A stretch of 27,070 nucleotides of DNA from JBBDSH01 sp040905045 (GTDB lineage Bacteria > Pseudomonadota > Gammaproteobacteria > Eutrophobiales > Eutrophobiaceae), in the NCBI GenBank assembly GCA_040905045.1, contig JBBDSH010000067.1, positions 1 to 27,070 of the forward strand, given 5' to 3'. Each line of letters starts with the position of its first letter. Position 1 is the stretch's first letter. The position numbers were made by a program, and so were the translations under genes. The notes beneath the pieces are model-generated. The model was not told where the DNA came from and did no database searches. It saw nothing but the letters and a program-made list of their open reading frames with translations. This document shows positions 16,779-25,054 of this stretch, piece by piece.

Positions 16779-17334
16779 AAACCTCCATCAACTCACTCTC
16801 TTTTTCTTCCAGCATCTTGTCGACATCGGCAATATGCGAATCGGTGATCTTCTGAATCTGCTCCTCGGCCCGATGTTCTTCATCCTCCGAAATTTCCTTT
16901 TCCTTGACCGCGTTCTTGAAATGATTGTTTGCATCACGGCGAATATTTCGTATTGCAACCCGGGCTTTCTCCGCTTCGCCGCGCACCACCTTGATCAGCT
17001 CCTTGCGTCTGTCCTCGGTCAGGGGCGGAAGAGGAACGCGTATGACCTCGCCTGCCGTGGCCGGATTCAGACCCAAATCGGAATTCATGATGGCCTTTTC
17101 AATCTCCTGCACCATGGACTTGTCCCAGGGGGTAATACTCAGGGTACGGGCGTCCTGTACATTAATATTGGCGGCCTGGTTGAGCGGCACCTCGGTACCG
17201 TAATAACTGATGTGGATATGTTCGAGCAGACTGGGATGAGCACGGCCCGTGCGGATCTTGGCCAGATCATGGCGCAGGGTTTCCATGGTCTTGTTCATGC
17301 GCTGATCCGCGTCTTTAATAGCGTCTTTAGTCAT
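16777..17334 (-). CDS. frr: Ribosome recycling factor
   Basis: The 185-aa protein is the size of E. coli RRF. With EF-G and IF3 it splits the post-termination ribosome. It has the two-domain layout: a three-helix bundle (N-terminal about 30 and residues 105-185) and a small domain (about 31-104). The segment LAKIRTGRAHPSLLEHI holds the conserved basic RTGRA patch, and the hinge is near EVIRVPLPPLTEDRRKEL. The C-terminal helix IADVDKMLEEKE is typical. It lies 24 nt after pyrH. Its stop codon lies at the edge of the heptad array that follows, so the repeat forms the start of the 3' region. Confidence 0.98.
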   Translation of the reverse strand: MTKDAIKDADQRMNKTMETLRHDLAKIRTGRAHPSLLEHIHISYYGTEVPLNQAANINVQDARTLSITPWDKSMVQEIEKAIMNSDLGLNPATAGEVIRVPLPPLTEDRRKELIKVVRGEAEKARVAIRNIRRDANNHFKNAVKEKEISEDEEHRAEEQIQKITDSHIADVDKMLEEKESELMEV

Positions 17335-17358
17335 GCATCCACCCCCGGTAACCGTAAT

Positions 17359-18090
17359 CTATTGAGTAACCAGCGTACCTTCGTCTTCACCACATGCGGC
17401 CCGCATCAATGCGCCCGGCTTCATCATGTCCAGCACACACAGCGGCATATGATTTTCCCGACACAACACCACCGCCGTTGCATCCATGACTCCCAGCTTT
17501 TTCTCTATGACCTCGTCGTAAGTCAACTGTTCATAGCGACGTGCATTTTTATCCTTGACAGGATCGGCGGTATAGACCCCGTCAACCTTGGTTGCCTTGA
17601 TCAGCAATTCCGCATCGATTTCTATGGCCCGCAGACTGGCGGCTGAATCCGTTGTGAAAAACGGATTACCGGTCCCTGCGGCAAAGATTACGACCCGGCC
17701 TTTCTCCAGATGCCGGATGGCCCGGCGCCGGATATAGTCTTCACAAACCTGGTTAATCTTGATAGCGGACATGACACGGGCAAACATGCCGGCGCGTTCC
17801 AGCGCATCCTGCATTGCCAGGGAATTCATTATCGTCGCCAGCATGCCCATATGGTCGGCGGTAACGCGATCAATGCCGCCTGCCGCCAGGCCCGAACCGC
17901 GGAAAAAGTTGCCGGCGCCGAGAACAATCGATACTTCGGCACCGTGCTGGACCAGCTCTTTTACTTCATTTGCAATCCGTTTGATAACGACAGGATCGAT
18001 ACCGAACGGCGTCTCTCCCATCAGCGCCTCACCGCTTAACTTGAGCAGTATGCGTTTGTATTTGAGTGCCGTGGGAGAGTCGTGATTCAA
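17359..18090 (-). CDS. pyrH: Uridylate kinase (UMP kinase)
   Basis: This hexameric amino-acid-kinase-fold enzyme phosphorylates UMP to UDP and is specific to bacterial pyrimidine synthesis. KYKRILLKLSGEALMG begins the kinase fold. GAGNFFRG is the conserved anion loop, and GNPFFTTDSAASLRA binds nucleotide. No ATG or GTG lies in the right place between the tsf stop and this motif. The best start is the TTG at 18090, giving 243 aa (E. coli 241) with the N-terminus MNHDSPTALKYKR. A longer frame back to 18195 runs inside tsf and is unlikely. The 19-nt gap after tsf fits co-transcription. Confidence 0.95.
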   Translation of the reverse strand: MNHDSPTALKYKRILLKLSGEALMGETPFGIDPVVIKRIANEVKELVQHGAEVSIVLGAGNFFRGSGLAAGGIDRVTADHMGMLATIMNSLAMQDALERAGMFARVMSAIKINQVCEDYIRRRAIRHLEKGRVVIFAAGTGNPFFTTDSAASLRAIEIDAELLIKATKVDGVYTADPVKDKNARRYEQLTYDEVIEKKLGVMDATAVVLCRENHMPLCVLDMMKPGALMRAACGEDEGTLVTQ

Positions 18091-18109
18091 GGCTGTACAG
18101 TCCGTTCGC

Positions 18110-18994
18110 TCAACCGCCTTTTGCCTGTGCCATGACTTCTTCGGCGAAGTTGTCTTCCTTTTTATCTTTTCCTTCGCCCACCTCATAGCGCTCAAAGTAA
18201 TGAACCTGTGCAGCCTTCTCCTTGAGCAGGGATTCGACGGTCTTGTCGGGATCCTTGACGAAGGGCTGTCCCAGCAAGGTGATCTCCTTCAGGAATTTCT
18301 GCATGCGCCCTGCGACCATCTTTTCAACGATCTCGTCCGGCTTGCCGCTGTCCGCCGCCTGCGCGCGAAAGATTTCCTTTTCCTTTTCCAGCATTTCGGC
18401 GGGCACCTCTTCCTCATTGATGCATACCGGATGGCTGGCGGCAATATGCATGGCCAGATCACGGGCCAGTTCCTCGTCGCCGCCGCCGATATCAACCAGC
18501 ACACCGATTCGGACACCATGAATATAACTGCCCAGTGTCCCCTGTGGCTGTATACGCACAAATCGCCGGACGGAGGTGTTTTCCCCTATAACGGCAACCA
18601 GTTGCTGGCGGGCTTCTTCCACCGTCTGATTGTCACCGCCTGACAGCGGCAGCCCGGCCAGGGCATCTACATCATCCGGTTTCTGCTCCAGAACAGTGGC
18701 GGCGACATTGTCGGCAAAACGCAGAAAATTCTCGTCCTTGGTGACAAAATCGGTTTCGCAATTGACTTCCAGCATGACCGTTTCGGCGCCGTCATCGCTC
18801 TGCCGGATAACGATAATCCCTTCCGCGGCCACGCGGCCGGATTTCTTTGCGGCCTTGGCCATGCCGGATTTACGCATATCCTCGATAGCGGCATCGATGT
18901 CACCACCGGCCTCCTGCAGGGCTTTTTTGCAGTCCATCATGCCGGCTCCGGTTCTTTCCCGAAGCTCTTTAACCAGTGCTGCTGTTATTTCCAT
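18110..18994 (-). CDS. tsf: Translation elongation factor Ts
   Basis: EF-Ts exchanges GDP for GTP on EF-Tu. The 294-aa protein begins EITAALVKELRERTGAGM, followed by the conserved MDCKKALQEAGGD of the UBA-like N-terminal domain. NCETDFVTKDENF is the EF-Tu-contacting core, followed by the coiled-coil and C-terminal module (GQPFVKDPDKTV). I chose the ATG at 18994, 11 nt after the rpsB stop and preceded by GAGAG. A TTG at 19009 would overlap rpsB. Slightly longer than E. coli (283) through a charged C-terminal stretch. Confidence 0.97.
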   Translation of the reverse strand: MEITAALVKELRERTGAGMMDCKKALQEAGGDIDAAIEDMRKSGMAKAAKKSGRVAAEGIIVIRQSDDGAETVMLEVNCETDFVTKDENFLRFADNVAATVLEQKPDDVDALAGLPLSGGDNQTVEEARQQLVAVIGENTSVRRFVRIQPQGTLGSYIHGVRIGVLVDIGGGDEELARDLAMHIAASHPVCINEEEVPAEMLEKEKEIFRAQAADSGKPDEIVEKMVAGRMQKFLKEITLLGQPFVKDPDKTVESLLKEKAAQVHYFERYEVGEGKDKKEDNFAEEVMAQAKGG

Positions 18995-19005
18995 AGCGAT
19001 ATCTC

Positions 19006-20106
19006 TCAAGCCTCCTCGTCAACTTTGTCATCGGATTTCTGCTCGTTCTTCCCGTCCTGTGCCTTGTCGTCTCCCGAACCCTTTGCCGATGCGGTCTTCT
19101 TTTTGGTGGTCTTCTTTTTGGCCGTTTTTTTCTTGGTGGTCTTTTTCTTTGTCGCCGCCGGCTTTGCCTCTTCTTCCGTGGACGTCTTCTCTACGGCCGC
19201 GGCGGATTCACCGGATTCCGTTTCAGCGGCTTCCGTTCCCGTTTCATCAGCGGAGGACACCTCGTCCGTTTTTTTCGCTGCAACTTTCTTGCCGACGGCC
19301 TTTTTGGTCGTCTTCTTCTTTTTTGCGACAGTCCGGCTCTTCCTGCCTTCTTCCTCTACAGGCGCCCCGGATTCGTCCAGCTCGACGAAATCATCGGCAT
19401 TCCCTTCTCCATCGTAGTGGGTAACCGTGGCACGGCCTTCTATAACGGCATCGGCAATGCCCTTTGCGTAAAGGCGGATGGAACGGATAGCGTCGTCATT
19501 GCCGGGAATCACGTAATCCACACCCTGCGGACTGTTGTTGCTGTCGACAATGCCGACAACCGGAATACCCAGCTTGACGGCCTCGCTCACAGCGATGTCT
19601 TCATAACCCACGTCAATGATAAACAGGGCATCGGGCAGGCCCTTCATGTCCTTGATACCGTCAAGGTTGCTTTTCAGCTTGTCGAGTTCCCGCCGGTAAC
19701 CCAGCACTTCTTTCTTGCTCAGCTTTTCGGTACCGCCGTTCTCAAACATGGATTCCAGATCCTTGAGGCGGTTGATGGACTGCTTGACGGTCTTGTAGTT
19801 GGTCAATAACCCGCCCAACCAGCGGCGATTGATGTAAGGCATGCCGCAGCGTTCGGCTTCTTCCCGTATGATTTTCTGGGCCGCCCTTTTGGTGCCGACG
19901 AAAAGGATAGTGCCTTTCTTGCTGGCGAGCTTGCCGGCATAATTCAACGCATCATTGAACAGCGGCAGGGATTTTTCCAGGTTGATGATATGGATCTTGT
20001 TGCGCTGGCCGAACAGGAACGGCGCCATCCGGGGGTTCCAGAAACGGGTCTGATGGCCGAAATGGACACCCGCCTCCAGCATTTCACGCATGGTGACAGT
20101 AGACAT
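19006..20106 (-). CDS. rpsB: 30S ribosomal protein S2 with a long charged C-terminal tail
   Basis: S2 binds late on the back of the 30S subunit and is needed for S1 docking. Residues 1 to about 240 are an ordinary S2 (MREMLEAGVHFGHQTRFWNP, INRRWLGGLLTNYKTV, VDSNNSPQGVDYVIPGNDD). The protein is 366 aa against 241 in E. coli. The extra 110-125 residues alternate in charge: basic (about 256-280, KKKKTTKKAVGKK), acidic (281-317), basic TKKK repeats (319-340), then a mixed, acidic end. This resembles histone H1-like Lys/Thr tails and should be disordered. The start has a strong GAGGAG site. It is the first gene of the minus-strand operon. Confidence 0.97.
   Translation of the reverse strand: MSTVTMREMLEAGVHFGHQTRFWNPRMAPFLFGQRNKIHIINLEKSLPLFNDALNYAGKLASKKGTILFVGTKRAAQKIIREEAERCGMPYINRRWLGGLLTNYKTVKQSINRLKDLESMFENGGTEKLSKKEVLGYRRELDKLKSNLDGIKDMKGLPDALFIIDVGYEDIAVSEAVKLGIPVVGIVDSNNSPQGVDYVIPGNDDAIRSIRLYAKGIADAVIEGRATVTHYDGEGNADDFVELDESGAPVEEEGRKSRTVAKKKKTTKKAVGKKVAAKKTDEVSSADETGTEAAETESGESAAAVEKTSTEEEAKPAATKKKTTKKKTAKKKTTKKKTASAKGSGDDKAQDGKNEQKSDDKVDEEA
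19091..19150 (-). repeat. Coding short tandem repeat in the S2 tail
   Basis: Imperfect 15-nt units of the form GTCTTCTTTTTGGTG (plus-strand view) recur here and encode Lys-Lys-Thr-Thr-Lys blocks near residues 319-338 of S2. The minus strand has A-runs of up to seven. Such runs are prone to replication or polymerase slippage, so the tail length may vary between strains. Confidence 0.7.
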
Positions 20107-20260
20107 CGAATTTTCTCCTCAGGGTTAAGCCTCCGCACCCCCGTGCACCGACCCGGACCGACTTCGGCGGTCCCGGGCACCCCATACACGTTACATTCAG
20201 GTGCGTGTGTGATTCGAATTCCGGCCGAGAACCGGAATGAGTTACATTTGCCTAAATAGC
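20107..20260 (-). promoter_or_regulatory. rpsB mRNA leader, possible S2 autoregulatory region
   Basis: About 155 nt separate the predicted transcription start from the rpsB ATG. Two hairpins are visible. One is ATTCCGG/CCGGAAT (20218-20224 with 20232-20238). The other is a stronger GC-rich stem at 20152-20177 with one bulged G. GGGGTGC occurs twice around the second stem. In E. coli and other gammaproteobacteria S2 represses its own operon through the rpsB leader. The hairpins here are seen; that they serve this role is inferred. Confidence 0.5.
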
Positions 20261-20266
20261 GGGCGC

Positions 20267-20295
20267 TTTATACCATAGTTGACACGATGCAACAA
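20267..20295 (-). promoter_or_regulatory. Sigma-70 promoter for the rpsB operon
   Basis: On the minus strand, TTGTTG (complement of 20290-20295) and TATAAA (complement of 20267-20272) are separated by exactly 17 nt. GCGCCCGC follows directly, a GC-rich discriminator typical of stringently controlled ribosomal promoters. The position fits the first gene of a translation operon. It lies just outside the 20308-20677 palindromic element. Confidence 0.65.
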
Positions 20296-20307
20296 ATCTT
20301 CTTTATG

Positions 20308-20677
20308 AAGCAAGGCCGGGTTATGGTGTTGGAGCAAGTACCTCGACACAGGGATCAGAATGTGTTCAGCGCCGGACCAGGGCCTTGCCCGCAAGGCGCG
20401 GCGGTGCCGGCAGAGTGGGCCTCTGTCAAGCCGGCGCAACGCGGCGGGAACGGTCCTGGTCGGCGCCCGTCGGGTCGGCCCAAAAGCGGCCATTGCGTCG
20501 TTGTTTTCTCTTGCCATAGGGCCCACTATACCTGCGAGAAAACGCCTCGCACCGGCCGCTTTTGGATTGACTGAACGCATCCTGATCCCTGTGTCTAGGT
20601 ACGTACCGCCACGGACGAGCGCGGGACCGAGCCAGGGATGGCTCGGGGAGCGGAAACACCATAACCCGGCCTTGCTT
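20308..20677. repeat. Nested palindromic element between rpsB and map
   Basis: The outer arms are a perfect 23-bp inverted repeat (20308-20330 and 20655-20677). Next, 20338-20369 pairs with 20571-20602 at 29 of 32 positions. Closer in, CCAAAAGCGGCC (20480-20491) pairs with 20554-20565, and GTTTTCTC (20503-20510) with 20536-20543, around a GGGCCC centre near 20521. Side hairpins occur at 20627-20646 (CCGAGCC/GGCTCGG) and in the 110-nt left insert 20370-20479, itself closed by GCGCCGGACCAGG/CCTGGTCGGCGC. There is no plausible gene. It is probably a MITE-like element or a composite of two. A structured RNA is the alternative. No transposase is present. Confidence 0.75.
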
Positions 20678-20735
20678 TTACCCCGATTACAGCAACGATA
20701 GCGGTATTCGGAAAACCTATTTTAGAGTTGACATT

Positions 20736-21503
20736 ATGGCCGTATCCATCAAATCCCCGGAGGAAATCGAGAAAATGCGCGTCGCAGGCCGCCTGGCCTC
20801 GGAAGTGCTGCGGATGATCGGCGAGCATGTCCGGCCCGGCGTAACCACCGGCGAACTGGACACCATCTGCCACCGGTATATTACCGAGGAGCAGGACGCC
20901 ATACCCGCGCCGCTCAATTACCGCGGTTTCCCAAAATCCATCTGCACCTCGGTCAATCACGTCGTCTGTCACGGTATCCCCGGCGACAAGAAACTGAAGA
21001 AGGGCGACATCATGAATATCGATGTCACCGTCATCAAGGACGGCTATCACGGCGATACCAGCAAAATGTTTTTTGTCGGCGAACCCTCCATTCGCGCCCG
21101 CCGCCTGGTGGAAGTCACCTATGAATGCATGGCACTGGGAATACGCATGGTAAGACCCGGCGTGCGGCTCGGCGACATCGGCTATGCCATTCAGCAACAC
21201 GCCGAGTCCAACCATTTTTCCATTGTGCGCGAATACTGCGGCCACGGCATCGGCAGGGGATTCCATGAAGACCCCCAGGTTCTGCATTACGGTAATCCCG
21301 GTACCGGCCATGAACTGGAACCCGGAATGACCTTTACCATCGAACCCATGGTCAATGCCGGCAAGCGTCATGTGAAACTGCTGCCGGATGACTGGACCGT
21401 GGTAACCAAGGATCGCGGCCTTTCGGCGCAATGGGAACATACCATCCTGGTCACGGCAGATGGTTTCGAAGTGCTGACCCGCCGGCCTGAAGAGGATTTT
21501 TGA
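20736..21503 (+). CDS. map: Methionine aminopeptidase, type I
   Basis: The 255-aa enzyme removes the initiator methionine from nascent proteins at the ribosome. The pita-bread fold is intact. The metal ligands are D96, D107 (in NIDVTVIKDGYHGDTSKMF), H170 (CGHGIGRGFHE), E203 (FTIEPMVN) and E234 (AQWEHTI), and the substrate-binding H79 lies in VCHGIP. These match E. coli numbering within one residue. It is divergent from rpsB, as in E. coli and Pseudomonas. The ribosome-binding site is weak (TAGAG), and I could not place a confident promoter in the 58 nt after the palindromic element. It is followed by glnD after 3 nt. Confidence 0.98.
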   Translation: MAVSIKSPEEIEKMRVAGRLASEVLRMIGEHVRPGVTTGELDTICHRYITEEQDAIPAPLNYRGFPKSICTSVNHVVCHGIPGDKKLKKGDIMNIDVTVIKDGYHGDTSKMFFVGEPSIRARRLVEVTYECMALGIRMVRPGVRLGDIGYAIQQHAESNHFSIVREYCGHGIGRGFHEDPQVLHYGNPGTGHELEPGMTFTIEPMVNAGKRHVKLLPDDWTVVTKDRGLSAQWEHTILVTADGFEVLTRRPEEDF

Positions 21504-21506
21504 ACG

Positions 21507-24173
21507 GTGCCGGAAACAGTCTTGCAGGACCGGGAATTGTTTGACGGTGATACCTTCGACCGTTCCCTGGCCGGGGCCAAATCCCCGCTCAAGGTCTACA
21601 AGGAAACCCTCGCCGCCGGCAACCGCTACCTGGCCGAACAGTTCGATATGGGCATGCCCGTCGATGAACTGGTGTTCAAACGGGCCTGGTTTATCGATCA
21701 GCTCCTGCAGCGGGCCTGGAACAACAGCATCGACGATGCCTCCCTGGCACTGGTAGCCGTGGGCGGCTACGGTCGCGGGGAGCTGCTGCCCGGTTCCGAT
21801 ATCGACCTCATGATCCTGCATAAACCGCGTATACGTCGGGAGAAAACACAGAAGATCCAGGCTTTTCTCACCCTGCTATGGGACATCGGCCTGGAAGTCG
21901 GACACAGCGTACGCACTGTCAAGGATTGTTATCAGGAAGGCAAGGCGGATATCACTGTTGCCACCAACCTGATGGAAGCCCGGCTGCTTGCCGGAGACAG
22001 GGATTTGTTCGACGCCATGCGCAAGGCCACGGGGCCGAACAAAATCTGGCCGCCGCGCAAGTTCTTTGAAGCAAAATGGTCGGAACAACAGCAACGTCAC
22101 AAGCGACACGGCGATACCGAGCATAATCTCGAACCCAATATCAAGGAAAGCCCGGGGGGACTCCGCGATATCCAGATGATCGGCTGGGTGGCGAAACGTC
22201 ATTTCAACGCCGCCGATCTGGAGGATCTGGTTCGTCATGAATTCCTCACCAAAGACGAGTATTCGGTTCTGCACAGAGGCATGCTGTTCCTGTGGCGGGT
22301 GCGTTTTGCCCTGCACCTGATTGCCGGCCGACGTGAAGACAGGCTGCTGTTTGATCACCAGAAACAGGTTGCCGAAAAATTCGGTTACTTCGCCGAAGAC
22401 AACAGCGGCGTGGAACAATTCATGAAAATGTATTATCACACCGTGCGGGAGTTGAACCAGCTTAATGAACTGCTCCTGCAACTGTTTCAGGAAGCGATTA
22501 TCCACAGCCGGCGGCGTGAGAAGATTAAACCCCTGAACAAGCGATTCCAGATCCGGAACAATTTTATCGAGGCACGCCGCAAGGATGTCTTCACGCGCCA
22601 GCCGTTCGCCCTGCTGGAAATGTTTCTGCTCATTCAGCAGAACCCGGCCATCCAGGGGGTCCGTGCCAGCACTATCCGCCAGGTACGTCAATCCATTCAT
22701 CTGATTGATGAGACCTTCCGCAATGATATCCGCAATCGCAGCCTGTTCCTGGAAATCATTCGCCAGCCGCGCCACGTCGGGCATGAACTCAGGCGCATGC
22801 ATCGCTACGGTATTCTGGGCGCCTATCTTCCCGCCTACGGCGCCATTGAAGGGCTCATGCAGTTCGATCTGTTTCATGTCTATACCGTCGACGAGCACAT
22901 CCTGTTCGTCGTGCGCCATATGCGCCTGTTCGGCCTTGAGGAATACAGGGACAAATATCCGCTGGCGCACCGCATCCTGCAGAATATCCCCAAGCAGGAA
23001 CTGCTGTATCTGGCCGGTATCTTCCATGATATCGCCAAGGGGCGCGGCGGCGACCACTCGCAGCTGGGCAAGATCGAGGCCCTGGATTTCTGCCGCAACC
23101 ACCAGCTCAGTGAGTTCGATTCACGCCTGGTGGCGTGGCTGGTGGAACATCACCTGCTCATGTCCATGACCGCGCAACGTCAGGACATCAGCGATCTGGA
23201 TGTGATTAACCGTTTCGCCGCCACGGTCGGCGACGTCATGCATCTGAATTATCTTTATCTTCTGACGGTGGCGGACATCAACGGCACCAATCCGCAACTC
23301 TGGAATGACTGGAAAGACGCACTCATCGCCGAGCTATACCAGAAAACCCTGCAGGTATTGCGGCGCGGACTGGAAAACCCCATCGACAAGCAGGAACGAC
23401 TGCAGGAACTCAAATTACAGGCGCTGTCGTTAATCGGACCCAAGATCGAGCAGTCCCACGATATCGAGGCGATCTGGTCGCAGCTGGGCGAGGATTATTT
23501 TATCCGTCATTCCCCGGAGGAGATCGCCTGGCATACCCGCGCTATCGCCAAGTCATCCGAAGCACGGCTGCCGCTGATTCTGATCCGCGAGACCACCGGT
23601 CGCGGCGCCTCGGAAGTGTTCGTCTATATGCACGACCATGAGAATATTTTCTCCCGCTGTGCCAAAACCCTGGATCAACTGCGCCTGAATATCCTGGATG
23701 CACGCATCATCACTTCCATGAACGGCTATACCCTGGATACCTTTATCGTGCTGGAAAACAACGGCAAGAAAATATCCGGCAGGGAGCGGAAAAAGGAAAT
23801 CAAGAATGCCCTGCACCAGAATCTATCGAAACTGGACAAGCCGCTGAAAAGCGTCACGCGGGTGCGTTCGCGCAGATTGAAACATTTTCCGGTGTCCACC
23901 AGCGTTCGCTTCACCCGGGATGAAAAGAACGGCCGCACAATCATGGAGGTGTCCGCCACCGACCGTCCGGGCCTTTTGTCCGCCATCGGCACCGCCATGG
24001 AATTCTGCGGCGTCAATGTACACGGCGCCAAAATCGCCACCTACGGTGAACGCGCCGAGGATATTTTCTTCATCACCGATCATCGCAATAAAATCATAGA
24101 GGACGAGATAAAGTTCGAATGCCTGCGTCGCTCCATCACCGAATCCATCCCTTCACGCCCGGATGCTGCCTGA
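21507..24173 (+). CDS. glnD: Bifunctional [protein-PII] uridylyltransferase / uridylyl-removing enzyme
   Basis: GlnD senses glutamine and adds or removes UMP on PII proteins, setting nitrogen assimilation. The 888-aa protein (E. coli 890) has the full domain order. The nucleotidyltransferase domain carries GGYGRGELLPGSDIDL (86-101). It is followed by ESPGGLRDIQMIGW, an HD domain with FHDIAKGRGGDHS (about 504-517) for UMP removal, and two C-terminal ACT domains (about 700-775 and 810-885) that bind glutamine. The start is GTG at 21507, 3 nt after the map stop and preceded by AGAGGA inside map, so it is probably co-transcribed with map. Confidence 0.97.
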   Translation: MPETVLQDRELFDGDTFDRSLAGAKSPLKVYKETLAAGNRYLAEQFDMGMPVDELVFKRAWFIDQLLQRAWNNSIDDASLALVAVGGYGRGELLPGSDIDLMILHKPRIRREKTQKIQAFLTLLWDIGLEVGHSVRTVKDCYQEGKADITVATNLMEARLLAGDRDLFDAMRKATGPNKIWPPRKFFEAKWSEQQQRHKRHGDTEHNLEPNIKESPGGLRDIQMIGWVAKRHFNAADLEDLVRHEFLTKDEYSVLHRGMLFLWRVRFALHLIAGRREDRLLFDHQKQVAEKFGYFAEDNSGVEQFMKMYYHTVRELNQLNELLLQLFQEAIIHSRRREKIKPLNKRFQIRNNFIEARRKDVFTRQPFALLEMFLLIQQNPAIQGVRASTIRQVRQSIHLIDETFRNDIRNRSLFLEIIRQPRHVGHELRRMHRYGILGAYLPAYGAIEGLMQFDLFHVYTVDEHILFVVRHMRLFGLEEYRDKYPLAHRILQNIPKQELLYLAGIFHDIAKGRGGDHSQLGKIEALDFCRNHQLSEFDSRLVAWLVEHHLLMSMTAQRQDISDLDVINRFAATVGDVMHLNYLYLLTVADINGTNPQLWNDWKDALIAELYQKTLQVLRRGLENPIDKQERLQELKLQALSLIGPKIEQSHDIEAIWSQLGEDYFIRHSPEEIAWHTRAIAKSSEARLPLILIRETTGRGASEVFVYMHDHENIFSRCAKTLDQLRLNILDARIITSMNGYTLDTFIVLENNGKKISGRERKKEIKNALHQNLSKLDKPLKSVTRVRSRRLKHFPVSTSVRFTRDEKNGRTIMEVSATDRPGLLSAIGTAMEFCGVNVHGAKIATYGERAEDIFFITDHRNKIIEDEIKFECLRRSITESIPSRPDAA

Positions 24174-24227
24174 GTCCGGGCAAGCACAAGCCGATGACGG
24201 GGCGGTACACTATCGTCAGCTTTTGCC

Positions 24228-24896
24228 ATGCCTGACGCGCCGCGTTCAGAAAAGCAGCTGCTGGAACGCGCCGGCCGGCTCGCCGGCCGTACCCTGCAAA
24301 TGACCGCAACCGACATCGGCCTGGCGCTTCCCGGGAATCCAGGCCATGCCAAGGGCTGGATCGGGACCATTGCTGAAACATTCCTCGGTGCCACCGCCCG
24401 GAATCTGGCGGAACCCGACTTCCAGCTTATCGGTGTGGAATTAAAAACCCTGCCGTTGGGAAAAAACGGGCTGCCCAGGGAATCCACCTATGTCTGTACC
24501 GTACCCCTGGTGGATACGGATGATCTCACCTGGGAGACCAGCACCGTGAAACGGAAACTCGATCGCGTCCTGTGGCTGCCGGTGGAAGGCGATCCCGATA
24601 TACCGTACGCCGAGCGGCGCTTTGGAAGCGCCTTTTTGTGGAGTCCCGACGTTCATCAGGAATCACAGCTCCGGGAAGACTGGGAAGAACTCATGGATAT
24701 GATCATTCTCGGGCAACTGGATCGGATCGGCTCCAGTCTCGGCAACATCCTGCAGATTCGTCCCAAGGCCGCCAACGCCGCTTCCCTGGGCCGTTCCTGG
24801 GACGAAGACGGCAACCCGGCCGCCACCCTGCCACGGGGATTCTATCTCCGAAGTTCATTCACGGCCGGGATATTGAGTTCCCATTTGGGTTCCTGA
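24228..24896 (+). CDS. mutH: DNA mismatch repair endonuclease MutH
   Basis: MutH nicks the unmethylated strand at hemimethylated GATC when activated by MutS-MutL. The 222-aa protein (E. coli 229) has the restriction-like catalytic set D64, E71 and K73 in the segment DFQLIGVELK, plus E50 in KGWIGTIAE. LREDWEELMDMIILGQ and LQIRPKAANA are nearly identical to E. coli MutH. Its presence implies Dam methylation in this organism. The location next to glnD differs from the dapD or dapC neighbour usual in E. coli or Pseudomonas. It starts 54 nt after glnD. A nonamer hairpin follows 9 nt after the stop. Confidence 0.97.
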   Translation: MPDAPRSEKQLLERAGRLAGRTLQMTATDIGLALPGNPGHAKGWIGTIAETFLGATARNLAEPDFQLIGVELKTLPLGKNGLPRESTYVCTVPLVDTDDLTWETSTVKRKLDRVLWLPVEGDPDIPYAERRFGSAFLWSPDVHQESQLREDWEELMDMIILGQLDRIGSSLGNILQIRPKAANAASLGRSWDEDGNPAATLPRGFYLRSSFTAGILSSHLGS

Positions 24897-24905
24897 GAAC
24901 AGGGA

Positions 24906-24978
24906 TCTCGCAGAGACGCCAAGGACGCAAAGGGGTTACAGCCTTTTGTTTCTTGGCGTTCTTGGCGTCTTTGCGAGA
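24906..24978. repeat. Nonamer hairpin repeat (CGCCAAG/CTTGGCG family), mutH 3' end
   Basis: The left arm at 24906-24933 contains GACGCCAAG and GACGCAAAG. The right arm at 24951-24978 contains TTCTTGGCG twice, then TCTTTGCGA. By hand alignment 24 of 28 positions are complementary, with the outer 7 nt (TCTCGCA/TGCGAGA) exact, around a 17-nt loop. It starts 9 nt after the mutH stop and is not followed by a T-run, so a classical terminator is unlikely. It is the same family and arm order as 8278-8342. Confidence 0.88.
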
Positions 24979-25054
24979 GTTCAGCTCTCCTGACTTAACA
25001 GATACCGGGCTTTTCAGTCTTACTATCCAGTCAAAGCGAAGTTAAAATACACTC

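Noticed and set aside
24906..24990. Intrinsic terminator after mutH
   Set aside because: The stem is long, but no T-run follows on the plus strand, so Rho-independent termination is not supported by sequence.
24572..25045. 157-codon plus-strand frame overlapping the mutH 3' half
   Set aside because: It is an alternative frame of a clear mutH gene that runs on through the nonamer repeat.
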